Source of the DNA: an uncultured Alphaproteobacteria bacterium
GTDB lineage: Bacteria; Pseudomonadota; Alphaproteobacteria; Rickettsiales; UBA1997
DNA: 32,835 nt
Direction of reading: 5' to 3'
NCBI GenBank assembly: GCA_903927415.1
Contig: CAIYMZ010000088.1
Span: 1-32,835, forward strand
Part shown: in pieces, positions 17,746 through 24,818 of the stretch
Numbering within the stretch: position 1 is the stretch's first letter
Layout of the letters: each line of letters starts with the position of its first letter
The notes under the pieces: generated by a model
What the model was told of the DNA's origin: nothing
Seen by the model: only the letters and a program-made list of their open reading frames with translations
Databases searched by the model: none
Program-made: the position numbers and the translations under genes

Positions 17746-17826
17746 GGTCGGGAGTTGCGCCGAATAAAACACCTTTACGGGAATAGGACGCAACACAGAT
17801 GGGTTCTGTGGTGGTGGCTCCCGATC
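17746..17826 (+). ncRNA. Possible structured RNA, three-way junction
   Basis: GGTCGGGAG (17746-17754) pairs with CTCCCGATC (17818-17826), 9 bp with one G-U. Inside, TTGCG (17755-17759) pairs with CGCAA (17789-17793), and directly adjacent CACAGA (17794-17799) pairs with TCTGTG (17805-17810) around a 5-nt loop. The result is a compact multibranched fold followed by a U-rich stretch. I could not match it to a known riboswitch, 6S, SRP, tmRNA or RNase P core. Strand is assumed. Confidence 0.45.
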
Positions 17827-17852
17827 TTTCTGCTTATTTTTCTTCTTTCGAC

Positions 17853-17880
17853 TTGATAGACACCTTTTTTGAGGTAAAAT
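17853..17880 (+). promoter_or_regulatory. Candidate promoter
   Basis: TTGATA (17853-17858), a 16-nt spacer and TAAAAT (17875-17880). Transcription would begin at about the base of the terminator-like hairpin at 17881, upstream of the 64-aa ORF. Confidence 0.5.
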
Positions 17881-17931
17881 AAAACCGTGTAAAGCCTTCT
17901 ATTTATTGGCTCTACGCGGTTTTTTATTTTT
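17881..17931 (+). terminator. Rho-independent terminator or attenuator hairpin
   Basis: A 16-bp stem (17881-17896 with 17908-17923, two G-U pairs: AAAACCGTGTAAAGCC) and an 11-nt loop are followed by a T-rich tail, TTTATTTTT. It could terminate the rightward metal operon or, given the promoter just before it, attenuate transcription into the 64-aa gene. Confidence 0.8.
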
Positions 17932-17950
17932 AACCTTTTAAGGAGTTTTT

Positions 17951-18145
17951 ATGTTGAGTGAAAACAAAATCGAATATTATTTTTTGCGCGCTTCAGCAGA
18001 AAAATTTGCGACAGACTTAAGACATTTTGCTAAAGATGTTCACACTTTTTCTGATGAACAACTTCTTGCGATAGTTTCATATTGCGATCATATCAAAGAC
18101 AATATGGCGAACGTGAAGAAGGAGTTAGAAAGAAGAGTAAAATAA
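17951..18145 (+). CDS. 64-aa protein of unknown function
   Basis: Short, charged, predicted helical protein (starts MLSENKIEYYFLRASAEKFA, ends KKELERRVK). No family recognised. Translation is supported by an AAGGAG Shine-Dalgarno 7 nt before the ATG. The central DLRHFAKDVHTFSDEQLLAIVSYCD looks like two amphipathic helices. It sits alone between the terminator-like hairpin and the leftward integration operon, so it may be a regulator or part of the boundary of the element; neither is shown. Confidence 0.6.
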   Translation: MLSENKIEYYFLRASAEKFATDLRHFAKDVHTFSDEQLLAIVSYCDHIKDNMANVKKELERRVK

Positions 18146-18200
18146 TTTTCCACCACAAATTTAACCATTTTTTAAATCTGTTATCTGCCTTACGGAAGAG

Positions 18201-18214
18201 ATCTCTCGAGAGAT
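18201..18214. repeat. Perfect 14-bp palindrome
   Basis: ATCTCTCGAGAGAT is fully self-complementary. It lies in the 117-nt gap between the 64-aa gene and the HTH gene, close to the distal end of the integration operon. It could be a regulatory or recombination site; no second copy was noticed. Confidence 0.5.
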
Positions 18215-18262
18215 TAAGATGTTCATCCACAAACTTCCAAATAAAAATCAAAATTCAGTTTT

Positions 18263-18667
18263 CTAAAATCCCCACTGCTTTTCCTGCTCATCCCACAAAT
18301 CCGGCATTTCTTTAATGACGATATCTTGCAGCTTCAAAGTTCTTGGCTGAGTTCCGCTTAAAATCCTCGCAACAATTTTTGGTGACAGGAAGTTTAAGTT
18401 AAAAATCTTACTCACGTAAGAAGCGCCGAGACTCTCTTTTTGAGCAATTTCCGCCAAAGATGAAACTCGCTCCTCATCAATCATCACTTTCCATTTATAG
18501 GCTCTAGAAATTGATCTAATCATCTTCTCGTCAAAATATTTCTGATCATCCTCTTTGTCAGCATTTTTGGCAACGATGATCATTGCCGCTCCACCCCTTC
18601 TTTTAATTTCCAGCGGAACAAAAAGATCGATGGTTTCTTCATCGGTGATTTTAATATTTTTTTTCAT
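18263..18667 (-). CDS. HTH DNA-binding protein associated with serine recombinase
   Basis: 134 aa. The central SLAEIAQKESLGASYVSKIFNLNFLSPKIVARIL (in two halves) is a helix-turn-helix followed by a helical segment, a pattern repeatedly seen in small proteins encoded beside alphaproteobacterial serine recombinases ('L..lA...g.s..yv.r.l.laFLaP.iv..il.G'). The N-terminal half is a charged beta segment including VPLEIKRRGG. The start lies one base after the recombinase stop, so it is co-transcribed. It may help the recombinase choose direction or bind att sites (inference). Confidence 0.75.
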   Translation of the reverse strand: MKKNIKITDEETIDLFVPLEIKRRGGAAMIIVAKNADKEDDQKYFDEKMIRSISRAYKWKVMIDEERVSSLAEIAQKESLGASYVSKIFNLNFLSPKIVARILSGTQPRTLKLQDIVIKEMPDLWDEQEKQWGF

Positions 18668-18668
18668 A

Positions 18669-19994
18669 TTAGCTGTTCAGTTCGTTTGATAATGAGTGAA
18701 GCCCTTCTTTAAAAATTCTAATGTTTAGACCATCCGGATTGATGGTGATATCTTTGACCAAAAGACTGACTATTCTTGCTTGTTCGATTGGGAATAATTC
18801 ATCCCAGACTTTTTCGATTTGCTTGAAGGAATTTATGACAACGCTTTCCGAAATTTTTCCTGCTGATTGGCTGATGGTGTTAACAATAAATTCCGGTTTT
18901 TTTAGCAAACCTAGAATTTGATTCGTGACTAAATTTTCCGCTTCGACTGCGGATATTCTTCCCACTTTGCAAGAATCGTTATTGCCGACCGCCTTATATG
19001 AACAAAGGTAATAGCGGTATCTTTTGCCTTGTTTGTTGGTGTAAGTCGGAATCATTTTACTGCCGCAAACTCCACAATTCATAATGCCTTTCAGAAGCGG
19101 TGCTGTAGTTATTCTTGTTACCGGAATTGATGGTTTGTTGTCCTGATTTTTACCAAAAATATCCTTTGTTTTTTGCCAAACATTTTCAGAAATGATTGCT
19201 TCGTGAAGGCCGTTATAGAGCTGATTCTTGTGCCTAATCTTTCCGGCATAAATCGGATTTTCTAACACTCTTCTAACATTTCTTTTGTTAAAATTTTGAC
19301 CTTTTTGCAGCTTATCGGTTTTTGAAACCCAGGTCTTAGTTTCAAAGCCATGTTTATTTAATTCTCTGGCGGTTTCGGTTATCGATTCAGTTTCAATAAA
19401 AGTTTGAAATAAAACCCTGACAATCTTCGCTTCCGCTTCATTGATTACGAGTTTTTTATCCAGGATATCATAGCCAATTGAAGGATTCCCGCCCATCCAC
19501 ATTCCTTTCTTTTTTGATGCGTCAACCTTGTCTCTGATGCGTTCGCCGGTTAGCTCTCTTTCGTATTGAGCAAAGCTGAGCATCACATTTAACATCAACC
19601 TTCCCACGGAATCATCGGTAGTAAAGTTTTGAGTAACCGATGCAAAGCTGACTTTTTTCTGATCAAAAAGTTCAATGATTTTTTGGAAGTCAAAAAGCGA
19701 TCTGCTCAAGCGGTCAATTTTGTAAATGACCACGCAGTCAATTTTATTTTCCTCAATATCACGAAAAAGTCGCTTCAATGCTGGTCTTTCAAGCGTTCCT
19801 CCGGAAAACCCTCCGTCATCGTAATGATCATCAATCAGAACCCATCCTTTTCCAACTTGCGAAGCGATAAAATTTTCACCGGAAAGCCTTTGAGCATCAA
19901 TTGAATTAAATTCCTGCTCCAAACCATCTTCACTAGATTTTCTAGTATAAATGGCACAGCGAATTTTTGGCTTTACGCTAAGTTCTTCTGTCAT
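18669..19994 (-). CDS. Large serine recombinase (phage integrase type)
   Basis: 441 aa. The N-terminal resolvase/invertase catalytic domain (~1-155) begins RCAIYTRKSSEDGLEQEFNS, with the nucleophile in RKSS, then SIDAQR, VVIYKIDRLSRS and LNVMLSFAQYERELTGERIRDK. Next comes the 'recombinase' domain (GMWMGGNPSIGYD... RVLENPIYAGKIRHK) and a zinc ribbon (MNCGVCGSKM...YYLCSY...SCKVGRISA, four Cys). The C-terminal coiled region is short. It catalyses att-site integration or excision. It overlaps the DUF2924 gene by ATGA. Together they form the integration operon of the adjacent phage-like element. Confidence 0.95.
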   Translation of the reverse strand: MTEELSVKPKIRCAIYTRKSSEDGLEQEFNSIDAQRLSGENFIASQVGKGWVLIDDHYDDGGFSGGTLERPALKRLFRDIEENKIDCVVIYKIDRLSRSLFDFQKIIELFDQKKVSFASVTQNFTTDDSVGRLMLNVMLSFAQYERELTGERIRDKVDASKKKGMWMGGNPSIGYDILDKKLVINEAEAKIVRVLFQTFIETESITETARELNKHGFETKTWVSKTDKLQKGQNFNKRNVRRVLENPIYAGKIRHKNQLYNGLHEAIISENVWQKTKDIFGKNQDNKPSIPVTRITTAPLLKGIMNCGVCGSKMIPTYTNKQGKRYRYYLCSYKAVGNNDSCKVGRISAVEAENLVTNQILGLLKKPEFIVNTISQSAGKISESVVINSFKQIEKVWDELFPIEQARIVSLLVKDITINPDGLNIRIFKEGLHSLSNELNS

Positions 19995-20410
19995 GATTTT
20001 AATTTAAAAAATTTAGGACCATTCCACCTCGTGCCAGTAATTTTTCTCGCGATTGATGAAAGGCTTTTGAATTTCTGTCCCTGATATTCAAAGCAGTCTT
20101 TGAGCACCTCGACTTCGTGCATCGCTCCGCCCCATTCGCGGCAAATTTTAGTTCCGGCCATCAGATCATTGTGATGCCTTAAAGTGTTGACGGAAATTCC
20201 GTCAGAAATTTTCAGTAATTTTGCTCTGTTATCTTCGCTCATGCTGCCGAACTCCAGCTCCTGCAAACGATGTGCAATTCTTGGTCTCAAATATTCTTTG
20301 CTGACATTGGCAGCACATTTTTTTGGCATAATCCCATTGTAGATTTGCCTCATTTCTCCAACTGATTTATTTTCTAATTCGATGATTTGACGGATAATAG
20401 TTTTGCTCAT
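19991..20410 (-). CDS. DUF2924 family protein
   Basis: 139 aa. The sequence IIELENKSVGEMRQIYNGIM, LRPRIAHRLQELEFG and EYQGQKFKSLSSIARKITGTRW fits DUF2924: an N-terminal helical part and a C-terminal segment with the 'Y.g..F.SLS.iA..ITG..W.G..FF' signature, here complete to NGPKFFKL. Such genes usually sit beside serine recombinases in alphaproteobacterial prophages; the exact function is unknown, and a DNA-binding or recombination-accessory role is likely. ATGA overlaps on both sides place it in the middle of a coupled operon. Confidence 0.88.
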   Translation of the reverse strand: MSKTIIRQIIELENKSVGEMRQIYNGIMPKKCAANVSKEYLRPRIAHRLQELEFGSMSEDNRAKLLKISDGISVNTLRHHNDLMAGTKICREWGGAMHEVEVLKDCFEYQGQKFKSLSSIARKITGTRWNGPKFFKLKS

Positions 20411-20607
20411 AACATAGCTTGTTGATTAAGGTTAGAATCAATGCTATGAACGCTTGGGAACGGTTTGTTATCAACTAGAATCTGACTATTTTTGCTTCTT
20501 TCTTTTGCTTCCAAGCGACAGATGCCGTAACTCAGGATTTTCCCAATTTCTTGCAGCTTTTTATGAGGGGAAATTTCTATTTTTTGCTTATTGGTTTTTA
20601 GTTCCAT
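20407..20607 (-). CDS. 66-aa protein of unknown function
   Basis: Lysine-rich small protein (MELKTNKQKIEISPHKKLQE...), no family recognised. It is supported by the ATGA overlap with DUF2924 and by sitting just downstream of a 22-bp palindrome at 20623-20644, which would suit the operator of this leftward operon. It is the first gene of that operon. Confidence 0.6.
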   Translation of the reverse strand: MELKTNKQKIEISPHKKLQEIGKILSYGICRLEAKERSKNSQILVDNKPFPSVHSIDSNLNQQAML

Positions 20608-20622
20608 TTTGATTGCGATTTT

Positions 20623-20644
20623 ATTAGCGGATTAATCCGCTAAT
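20623..20644. promoter_or_regulatory. Perfect 22-bp palindrome, candidate operator
   Basis: ATTAGCGGATT is followed directly by its exact reverse complement, AATCCGCTAAT. It lies 16 nt upstream of the first gene of the leftward integration operon, in the gap from which the two phage operons diverge. Perfect dyads of this length usually bind a homodimeric repressor. The repressor gene itself was not identified. Confidence 0.6.
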
Positions 20645-20958
20645 TATCACAAAACGCTCCAGAACCGCAATATCCCTTAGTCTAGGGGATTTACTCTTGT
20701 TTACTCCAGCAAATTTAAAATGACTGATTTCAGCTCATTTTCAGACAGCAATTTGAGTTTTGCTTAAAAACCGATTAAAAAGATTTACAAAAAACAAATT
20801 ATGAGAATAATTATTAAAGTTCTAAAATTTCGGGCTCTTGTATTTTTAGCTAATACCTTAAGCAGCTGATAAAGAAGCGGATAAAGATGATCGTATAGCT
20901 AAATGTTTAATGTCTCTGGCACAAGCCGCTCTTCCTCAATCAAAGAGTTCAACGTGCC
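20645..20958. other. Divergent intergenic control region of the phage element
   Basis: No convincing gene of useful length. It holds a CCCTTAG-T-CTAGGGG imperfect dyad near 20675-20692 and A+T-rich stretches before the rightward gene at 20959. Very short reading frames (14 and 22 codons, e.g. at 20801) lack Shine-Dalgarno sequences and were not called. Promoters for the rightward module must lie here or be read in from elsewhere, but no strong -35/-10 pair stood out. Confidence 0.5.
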
Positions 20959-22140
20959 ATGCAAACAAAAATAAAGAAGTTCATTCGCAACACTCCCGAA
21001 GAAGATCTCAAATCCTTCCTTAACGATTACGAACTGAATTTGCCGGAGAATTTTAAGTGGCGAAATGGTGACAGAAAATATCACGCTCAACTTTTTAATT
21101 CGATCTGGAATACCAACGAAGATCGCAAAGCACATCTTTTTGAAATTATCGAACGCATTCACGAAATGGTTGATGAACTTGGGCAAGCTGCATTGCAGGC
21201 TCAACCGGTAATCGGCAGTAACGATAATTTTCTGAGTTTAAAAAGTGAAAATTCACGCTGCATTTGGGCACTTCAAAATCACCCGCTGGAATTTCAGAAA
21301 GCCGAATATTGCGCGTCATCAGATTACAAAAGAAAATCCCGCGAATGGAGTTCGTTTGTTGCACCAAAAGGAAGGGAAATTCAAAACTCGGCAGAACAGA
21401 TAGAGGATTTTAAACAGCTGGTTCTCCAGCATTTCAACATCAGCCGCAAAATTAAAGTTGATCTTTTTGATAGAATTAAAGCTGATCACAATAACAAAGA
21501 GATCGTGGTTTTTCAGCTAGTGGCTTATCATGATGGATTACACAGATCGGTGCAAACCTTTGACAAGGATGAGGTCGTCACTCAATTCATCTCCTCTGTG
21601 AATGAATTTTCTATATCCTACGAACCTCACAGCGGCATAGTTGAAGTAGTTTCCGATTATAAAGATAATCGCGACAAATTAGCCAAAGCCTTCGTTAATG
21701 CTTTTCTAAAGATTGATGAAGATGTTGATGAAGTTCCGCTTAAAAAATTCGATCTTTCAAAGCTGAATGTTCCTTACGATTTCATGAAAGATGTTGATGC
21801 GACTGATTTGATTGATGATGTCAAAGTAACTCTTCTCAAGCTCAAACCGCATAACAGCAGAAACTCCACAACCATTGAAGCGTTGTTTAGTGAACATCGC
21901 TCAATTTACGATCTTGCTCAAGAATGGTATGCACAAAATAACCCTCTTCACGGCTCTTTCTCTATCAAGAAAGCCAGGCTGTCGATCAAGTTCAAACCAA
22001 CCGACAAAAATCCGCGTGGAAAACTTCTGCATGTGATGATTACCGATCCCAATGGCTGCGATTTGAAAGACCGCTCCGAAAGAGAAAAGATGATAGGAAA
22101 TAAATATTTAGAACGATGGGGATTAATGGAAAGAATATAA
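20959..22140 (+). CDS. 393-aa protein of unknown function, module gene A
   Basis: No family recognised. Soluble, charged, no signal peptide or TM segment. The N-terminal third is helical (NTPEEDLKSFLNDYELNLPENF, HLFEIIERIHEMVDELGQAAL). The middle has alternating strands and helices (KIKVDLFDRIKADHNNKEIVVFQLVAYHDGLHRSVQTFD..., split here at will), and the C-terminal part includes RLSIKFKPTDKNPRGKLLHV and a DPNGCDLKDRSER segment. There is no Walker, HTH or nuclease motif I can defend. The ATG at 20959 is the first start after an in-frame stop; SD support is weak. It overlaps gene B by 25 nt, so the two form a coupled pair. Confidence 0.7.
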   Translation: MQTKIKKFIRNTPEEDLKSFLNDYELNLPENFKWRNGDRKYHAQLFNSIWNTNEDRKAHLFEIIERIHEMVDELGQAALQAQPVIGSNDNFLSLKSENSRCIWALQNHPLEFQKAEYCASSDYKRKSREWSSFVAPKGREIQNSAEQIEDFKQLVLQHFNISRKIKVDLFDRIKADHNNKEIVVFQLVAYHDGLHRSVQTFDKDEVVTQFISSVNEFSISYEPHSGIVEVVSDYKDNRDKLAKAFVNAFLKIDEDVDEVPLKKFDLSKLNVPYDFMKDVDATDLIDDVKVTLLKLKPHNSRNSTTIEALFSEHRSIYDLAQEWYAQNNPLHGSFSIKKARLSIKFKPTDKNPRGKLLHVMITDPNGCDLKDRSEREKMIGNKYLERWGLMERI

Positions 22141-23090
22141 CGAAAATTTCGGCGCAGATTTGCAAATTATTGATGGAAATTGTGGAGCAAAAAAATCCCA
22201 ATATTTCTCACTCGTTTTTGAGTTCTGAATTTGGTAATGATGTAACAAAATTTTTGTTAAAAGAAAATTATTTGACTAGCGGACATAGCCTTGAAACCTA
22301 TTGGATTAGTGGTGAAGACAAAGATGTCGATGTTGAATGGAATGAAAAATTAAACTCTTTTGCTTATCTCTCACTCAGCGGAAAATTCACAGTAATAAAA
22401 GAAGATGAATTAAAAACTTACGATGCAGACATTTCAAAAATTATAAATTTTTTAGCCGCAGAATTTGATGTTTTAGAAAGCAGTAAAACCAAACAAAATC
22501 AACATCTCGAAGGTCTTTTATATTTTGTTGGAAATGCTCAGATTGGTAAAAAGAAAGTCGCAATATTTTTTGCTCGAAGATTAAACGACAACTCAGTTTT
22601 TAGAAAAATCGAAGAGTTCTTTATCAAAGAATCTACATCCTCTCTACCCAAGCTAATCCTCACTTCATCGAATCATCTCTGCCCCGAATCTCTCAAGACA
22701 AAAGCTAAAATTATCCCCATTCCAAAACTGCTTGGTCTGGCCAACAGCAAGGCTTTATTCAATATTGACTATGTTGCCAATATTTTATTTGGCAGCAGCG
22801 ATGATGATACAAAACCTTATGCTCACTGCTCAGAAGATGGCTCTACTCTTTTTGTCGGAGATAAAAATTGGGATGTTAAAGGTCAAAGCCAGCGCCAAGT
22901 TATTAAGATCATGTGCGAATTATACTCTCAAAATCCTGACAGCAAAATGCGGTGGAATGCCGTGTTATCAATGGCAGACCTCGATGAAAGCTATTCTCGT
23001 TTCAAAGATTTATTCAAAAAAAGTTCCGTGAAAGATGCTATTGACCATGGAAAAGGTTTTGTCTGGTTCAAAACCGCAGAAATTTCTTAA
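22116..23090 (+). CDS. 324-aa protein of unknown function, module gene B (possible winged-helix C-terminus)
   Basis: No family recognised. It starts inside the end of gene A (25-nt overlap, AGGAAA upstream); a later ATG at 22173 is an alternative. The N-terminal two thirds alternate hydrophobic strands and helices (FLAAEFDVLES, EGLLYFVGNAQIGKKKVAIFF, LPKLILTSSNHLCPESLK). The last ~90 residues (GSTLFVGDKNWDVKGQSQRQ, ...IMCELYSQNPDSKMRWNAVL, ...FKDLFKK, GKGFVWFK) have the strand-helix-helix-strand spacing of a winged-helix DNA-binding domain, by eye only. Coupled to gene A, it may be a phage accessory, defence or regulatory module; none is demonstrated. Confidence 0.7.
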   Translation: MGINGKNITKISAQICKLLMEIVEQKNPNISHSFLSSEFGNDVTKFLLKENYLTSGHSLETYWISGEDKDVDVEWNEKLNSFAYLSLSGKFTVIKEDELKTYDADISKIINFLAAEFDVLESSKTKQNQHLEGLLYFVGNAQIGKKKVAIFFARRLNDNSVFRKIEEFFIKESTSSLPKLILTSSNHLCPESLKTKAKIIPIPKLLGLANSKALFNIDYVANILFGSSDDDTKPYAHCSEDGSTLFVGDKNWDVKGQSQRQVIKIMCELYSQNPDSKMRWNAVLSMADLDESYSRFKDLFKKSSVKDAIDHGKGFVWFKTAEIS

Positions 23091-23194
23091 AAAAAATCAA
23101 AAAAACTTAATTCCTCCCTTTTCGTCCCCCCTGCGTCCCCCGATCTCCTCCCCCTAGTACCCTCTAAATTACTCACAGTTTCTACAACAAACTA
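23091..23194 (+). other. C-rich, G-poor leader before the replication operon
   Basis: Between about 23116 and 23163 the plus strand is almost all pyrimidine, with repeated CGTCCCCC and CTCCCC runs. No gene is present. The composition is that of a possible Rho-loading (rut-like) segment; it could equally be a protein-binding tract. It precedes the excisionase-like gene. Confidence 0.5.
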
Positions 23195-23494
23195 ATGGGT
23201 AATTTTTTTATGACAGACAAAGACGCAAAACAAACAGAAGAACAATTCCACGAACAATACTTATCCGAAAAACACCTCGCCAAGAAGTGGGGCATTTCTT
23301 TTCGCACTCTCCAGAAGTGGCGATGGCAAAGCATAGGTCCGCCTTACATCAAAATCGGCGGTCACGTCCGCTACTCTCCAGAAAACATCAAAAATTTCGA
23401 AGAAGAAAATCTACGTCTGCGCAAAAGCGGCAACCCATCTTCCTGCAACAAAATTTTATTAACTACAAACGAGGTAAATTATGGATCAAATTAA
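23195..23494 (+). CDS. Excisionase-like / MerR-type helix-turn-helix protein
   Basis: 99 aa (the ATG at 23210 is an alternative). YLSEKHLAKKWGISFRTLQKW followed by GPPYIKIGGHVRYSPENIKNF is the HTH_17/excisionase winged-helix pattern ('yLs..elA..lgvs..tl..Wr..G.gp.~k~g..vrY...di..w'). Such proteins act in excision directionality or early gene control. It opens the rightward replication operon and overlaps the next gene by 14 nt. Confidence 0.85.
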   Translation: MGNFFMTDKDAKQTEEQFHEQYLSEKHLAKKWGISFRTLQKWRWQSIGPPYIKIGGHVRYSPENIKNFEEENLRLRKSGNPSSCNKILLTTNEVNYGSN

Positions 23495-23972
23495 CAAAAT
23501 TACGCTTTCAGAAGTTCCTAATATTCCAATCGGAAAATTATCAACTCTTTCTCCAGACCAACTACTTTCTCTTCAGGAGCAAGCAGAAAAGAACCTACAA
23601 AGAGCCAAGTTGTTAAAGGATTGGCTGGAAAGCAGCATCTCTTTAAAATATCGCGATGTCGCATCCAATATCAGAAAGCTGGATTCCAAAGATACTGGCA
23701 CAGTTCACTTCACTGACGGCAATTACAAAATCACTTCAATTATAGCCAAAAAAATTGAGTGGGATCAGCAAAAATTAAAAGATGTCGTTTCTGCTATCAG
23801 AACTCACGGCGACAACCCTGAAGAGTATGTCGACACTTCCTACAAAATCCTAGAAAACAAATACACCGCCTGGCCGGAGCATATTAAAAACATCTTTAAG
23901 CCAGCGCGCGTTTTCAAACTAGGAAAAGAAAGTTTTGCCATCGCAACTTCTAAGGAGGTTGGCCATGAGTAA
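23481..23972 (+). CDS. Phage protein of unknown function
   Basis: 163 aa, preceded by GAGG (tatgg start context). The N-terminal helical part (LSPDQLLSLQEQAEKNLQRAK) is followed by a DSKDTGTVHFTDGNYKITSII strand region and KPARVFKLGKESFAIA. No catalytic motif seen. Overlaps by 8 nt with the ATPase gene. Proteins of this character commonly precede the RecA-fold ATPase in alphaproteobacterial phage replication operons; function not assigned. Confidence 0.75.
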   Translation: MDQINKITLSEVPNIPIGKLSTLSPDQLLSLQEQAEKNLQRAKLLKDWLESSISLKYRDVASNIRKLDSKDTGTVHFTDGNYKITSIIAKKIEWDQQKLKDVVSAIRTHGDNPEEYVDTSYKILENKYTAWPEHIKNIFKPARVFKLGKESFAIATSKEVGHE

Positions 23973-24816
23973 TCTTCCAATCATTAGCGCTGACGAACGC
24001 TTAAAAGAAATCAGGGGAATAAAAGGCTGCATCTTCGGTAAATCCGGTATCGGCAAAACTTCTCTGCTTTGGACTCTCAATCCGAAAACCACTCTCTTCT
24101 TTGATCTCGAAGCTGGTGATCTGGCTGTTGAAGGCTGGCAAGGTGACACAATTCGCCCGAAAACTTGGTCGGAATGTTGTGACTTTGCAGTTTTCATTGG
24201 CGGACCAAACCGCGCTTTACGCCCCGATCAAAAGTTCAGCCAGCGACATTTTGACGAAGTTTGTCAGAAGTTCGGCGACCCATCCATTCTCGATAAATAC
24301 GACACAATCTTCATCGACAGTATAACAGTCGCCGGTCGTTTGTGCTTCGGATATTCGCAGGGACAACCGGAAGCATTTAGCGAGAAGTCGGGAAAACCGG
24401 ATACTCGCGGAGCTTATGGTTTGCATGGTCGCGAGATGATCTCTTGGTTAACTCATCTTCAGCATACGCGCAGCAAGAATATTTGGTTCGTCGGAATCCT
24501 CGATGAAAAGCTCGATGACTTTAACCGCAAATATTACCAGCCGCAAATCGAAGGCAGCAAAACCGGTCTAGAGCTGCCAGGTATTGTCGATCAGGTGATC
24601 ACCATGGCGGAAGTGCAACTGGAAGAGAAAGGCAATTCCTACCGCGCTTTTATCTGCCAGACCATCAATCAATTCAATTATCCGGCGAAAGACCGCTCAA
24701 GAAGACTCGAAGCAATCGAAGAGCCTCATCTGGGCAGATTGATGGAAAAAATACGGTCTGAAGCCAAGCCAATCAACGAACATCTCATTTTTAACAACAA
24801 TCAAAAACAGGAGTAA
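23965..24816 (+). CDS. Phage RecA-fold ATPase (AAA_24 / Sak4-like)
   Basis: 283 aa from the ATG at 23965, chosen because AAGGAGG lies 7 nt upstream; the track start (23935) is inside the previous gene. Walker A is FGKSGIGKTSLLW, then LFFDLEAGDLAVEGW, and the Walker B strand YDTIFIDSIT. This is the compact RecA-core ATPase used by phages for single-strand annealing/recombination or replication (Sak4-type). Its immediate partner is the SSB-like protein 2 nt downstream, a combination typical of Sak4 systems. Confidence 0.85.
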   Translation: MSNLPIISADERLKEIRGIKGCIFGKSGIGKTSLLWTLNPKTTLFFDLEAGDLAVEGWQGDTIRPKTWSECCDFAVFIGGPNRALRPDQKFSQRHFDEVCQKFGDPSILDKYDTIFIDSITVAGRLCFGYSQGQPEAFSEKSGKPDTRGAYGLHGREMISWLTHLQHTRSKNIWFVGILDEKLDDFNRKYYQPQIEGSKTGLELPGIVDQVITMAEVQLEEKGNSYRAFICQTINQFNYPAKDRSRRLEAIEEPHLGRLMEKIRSEAKPINEHLIFNNNQKQE

Positions 24817-24818
24817 CT

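Noticed and set aside
20879-21040. Short frame reading ADKDDRIAK... then MSLAQAALPQSK...
   Set aside because: It looks protein-like but gives only 37 codons from an ATG and overlaps the better-supported 393-aa gene in another frame; no SD.
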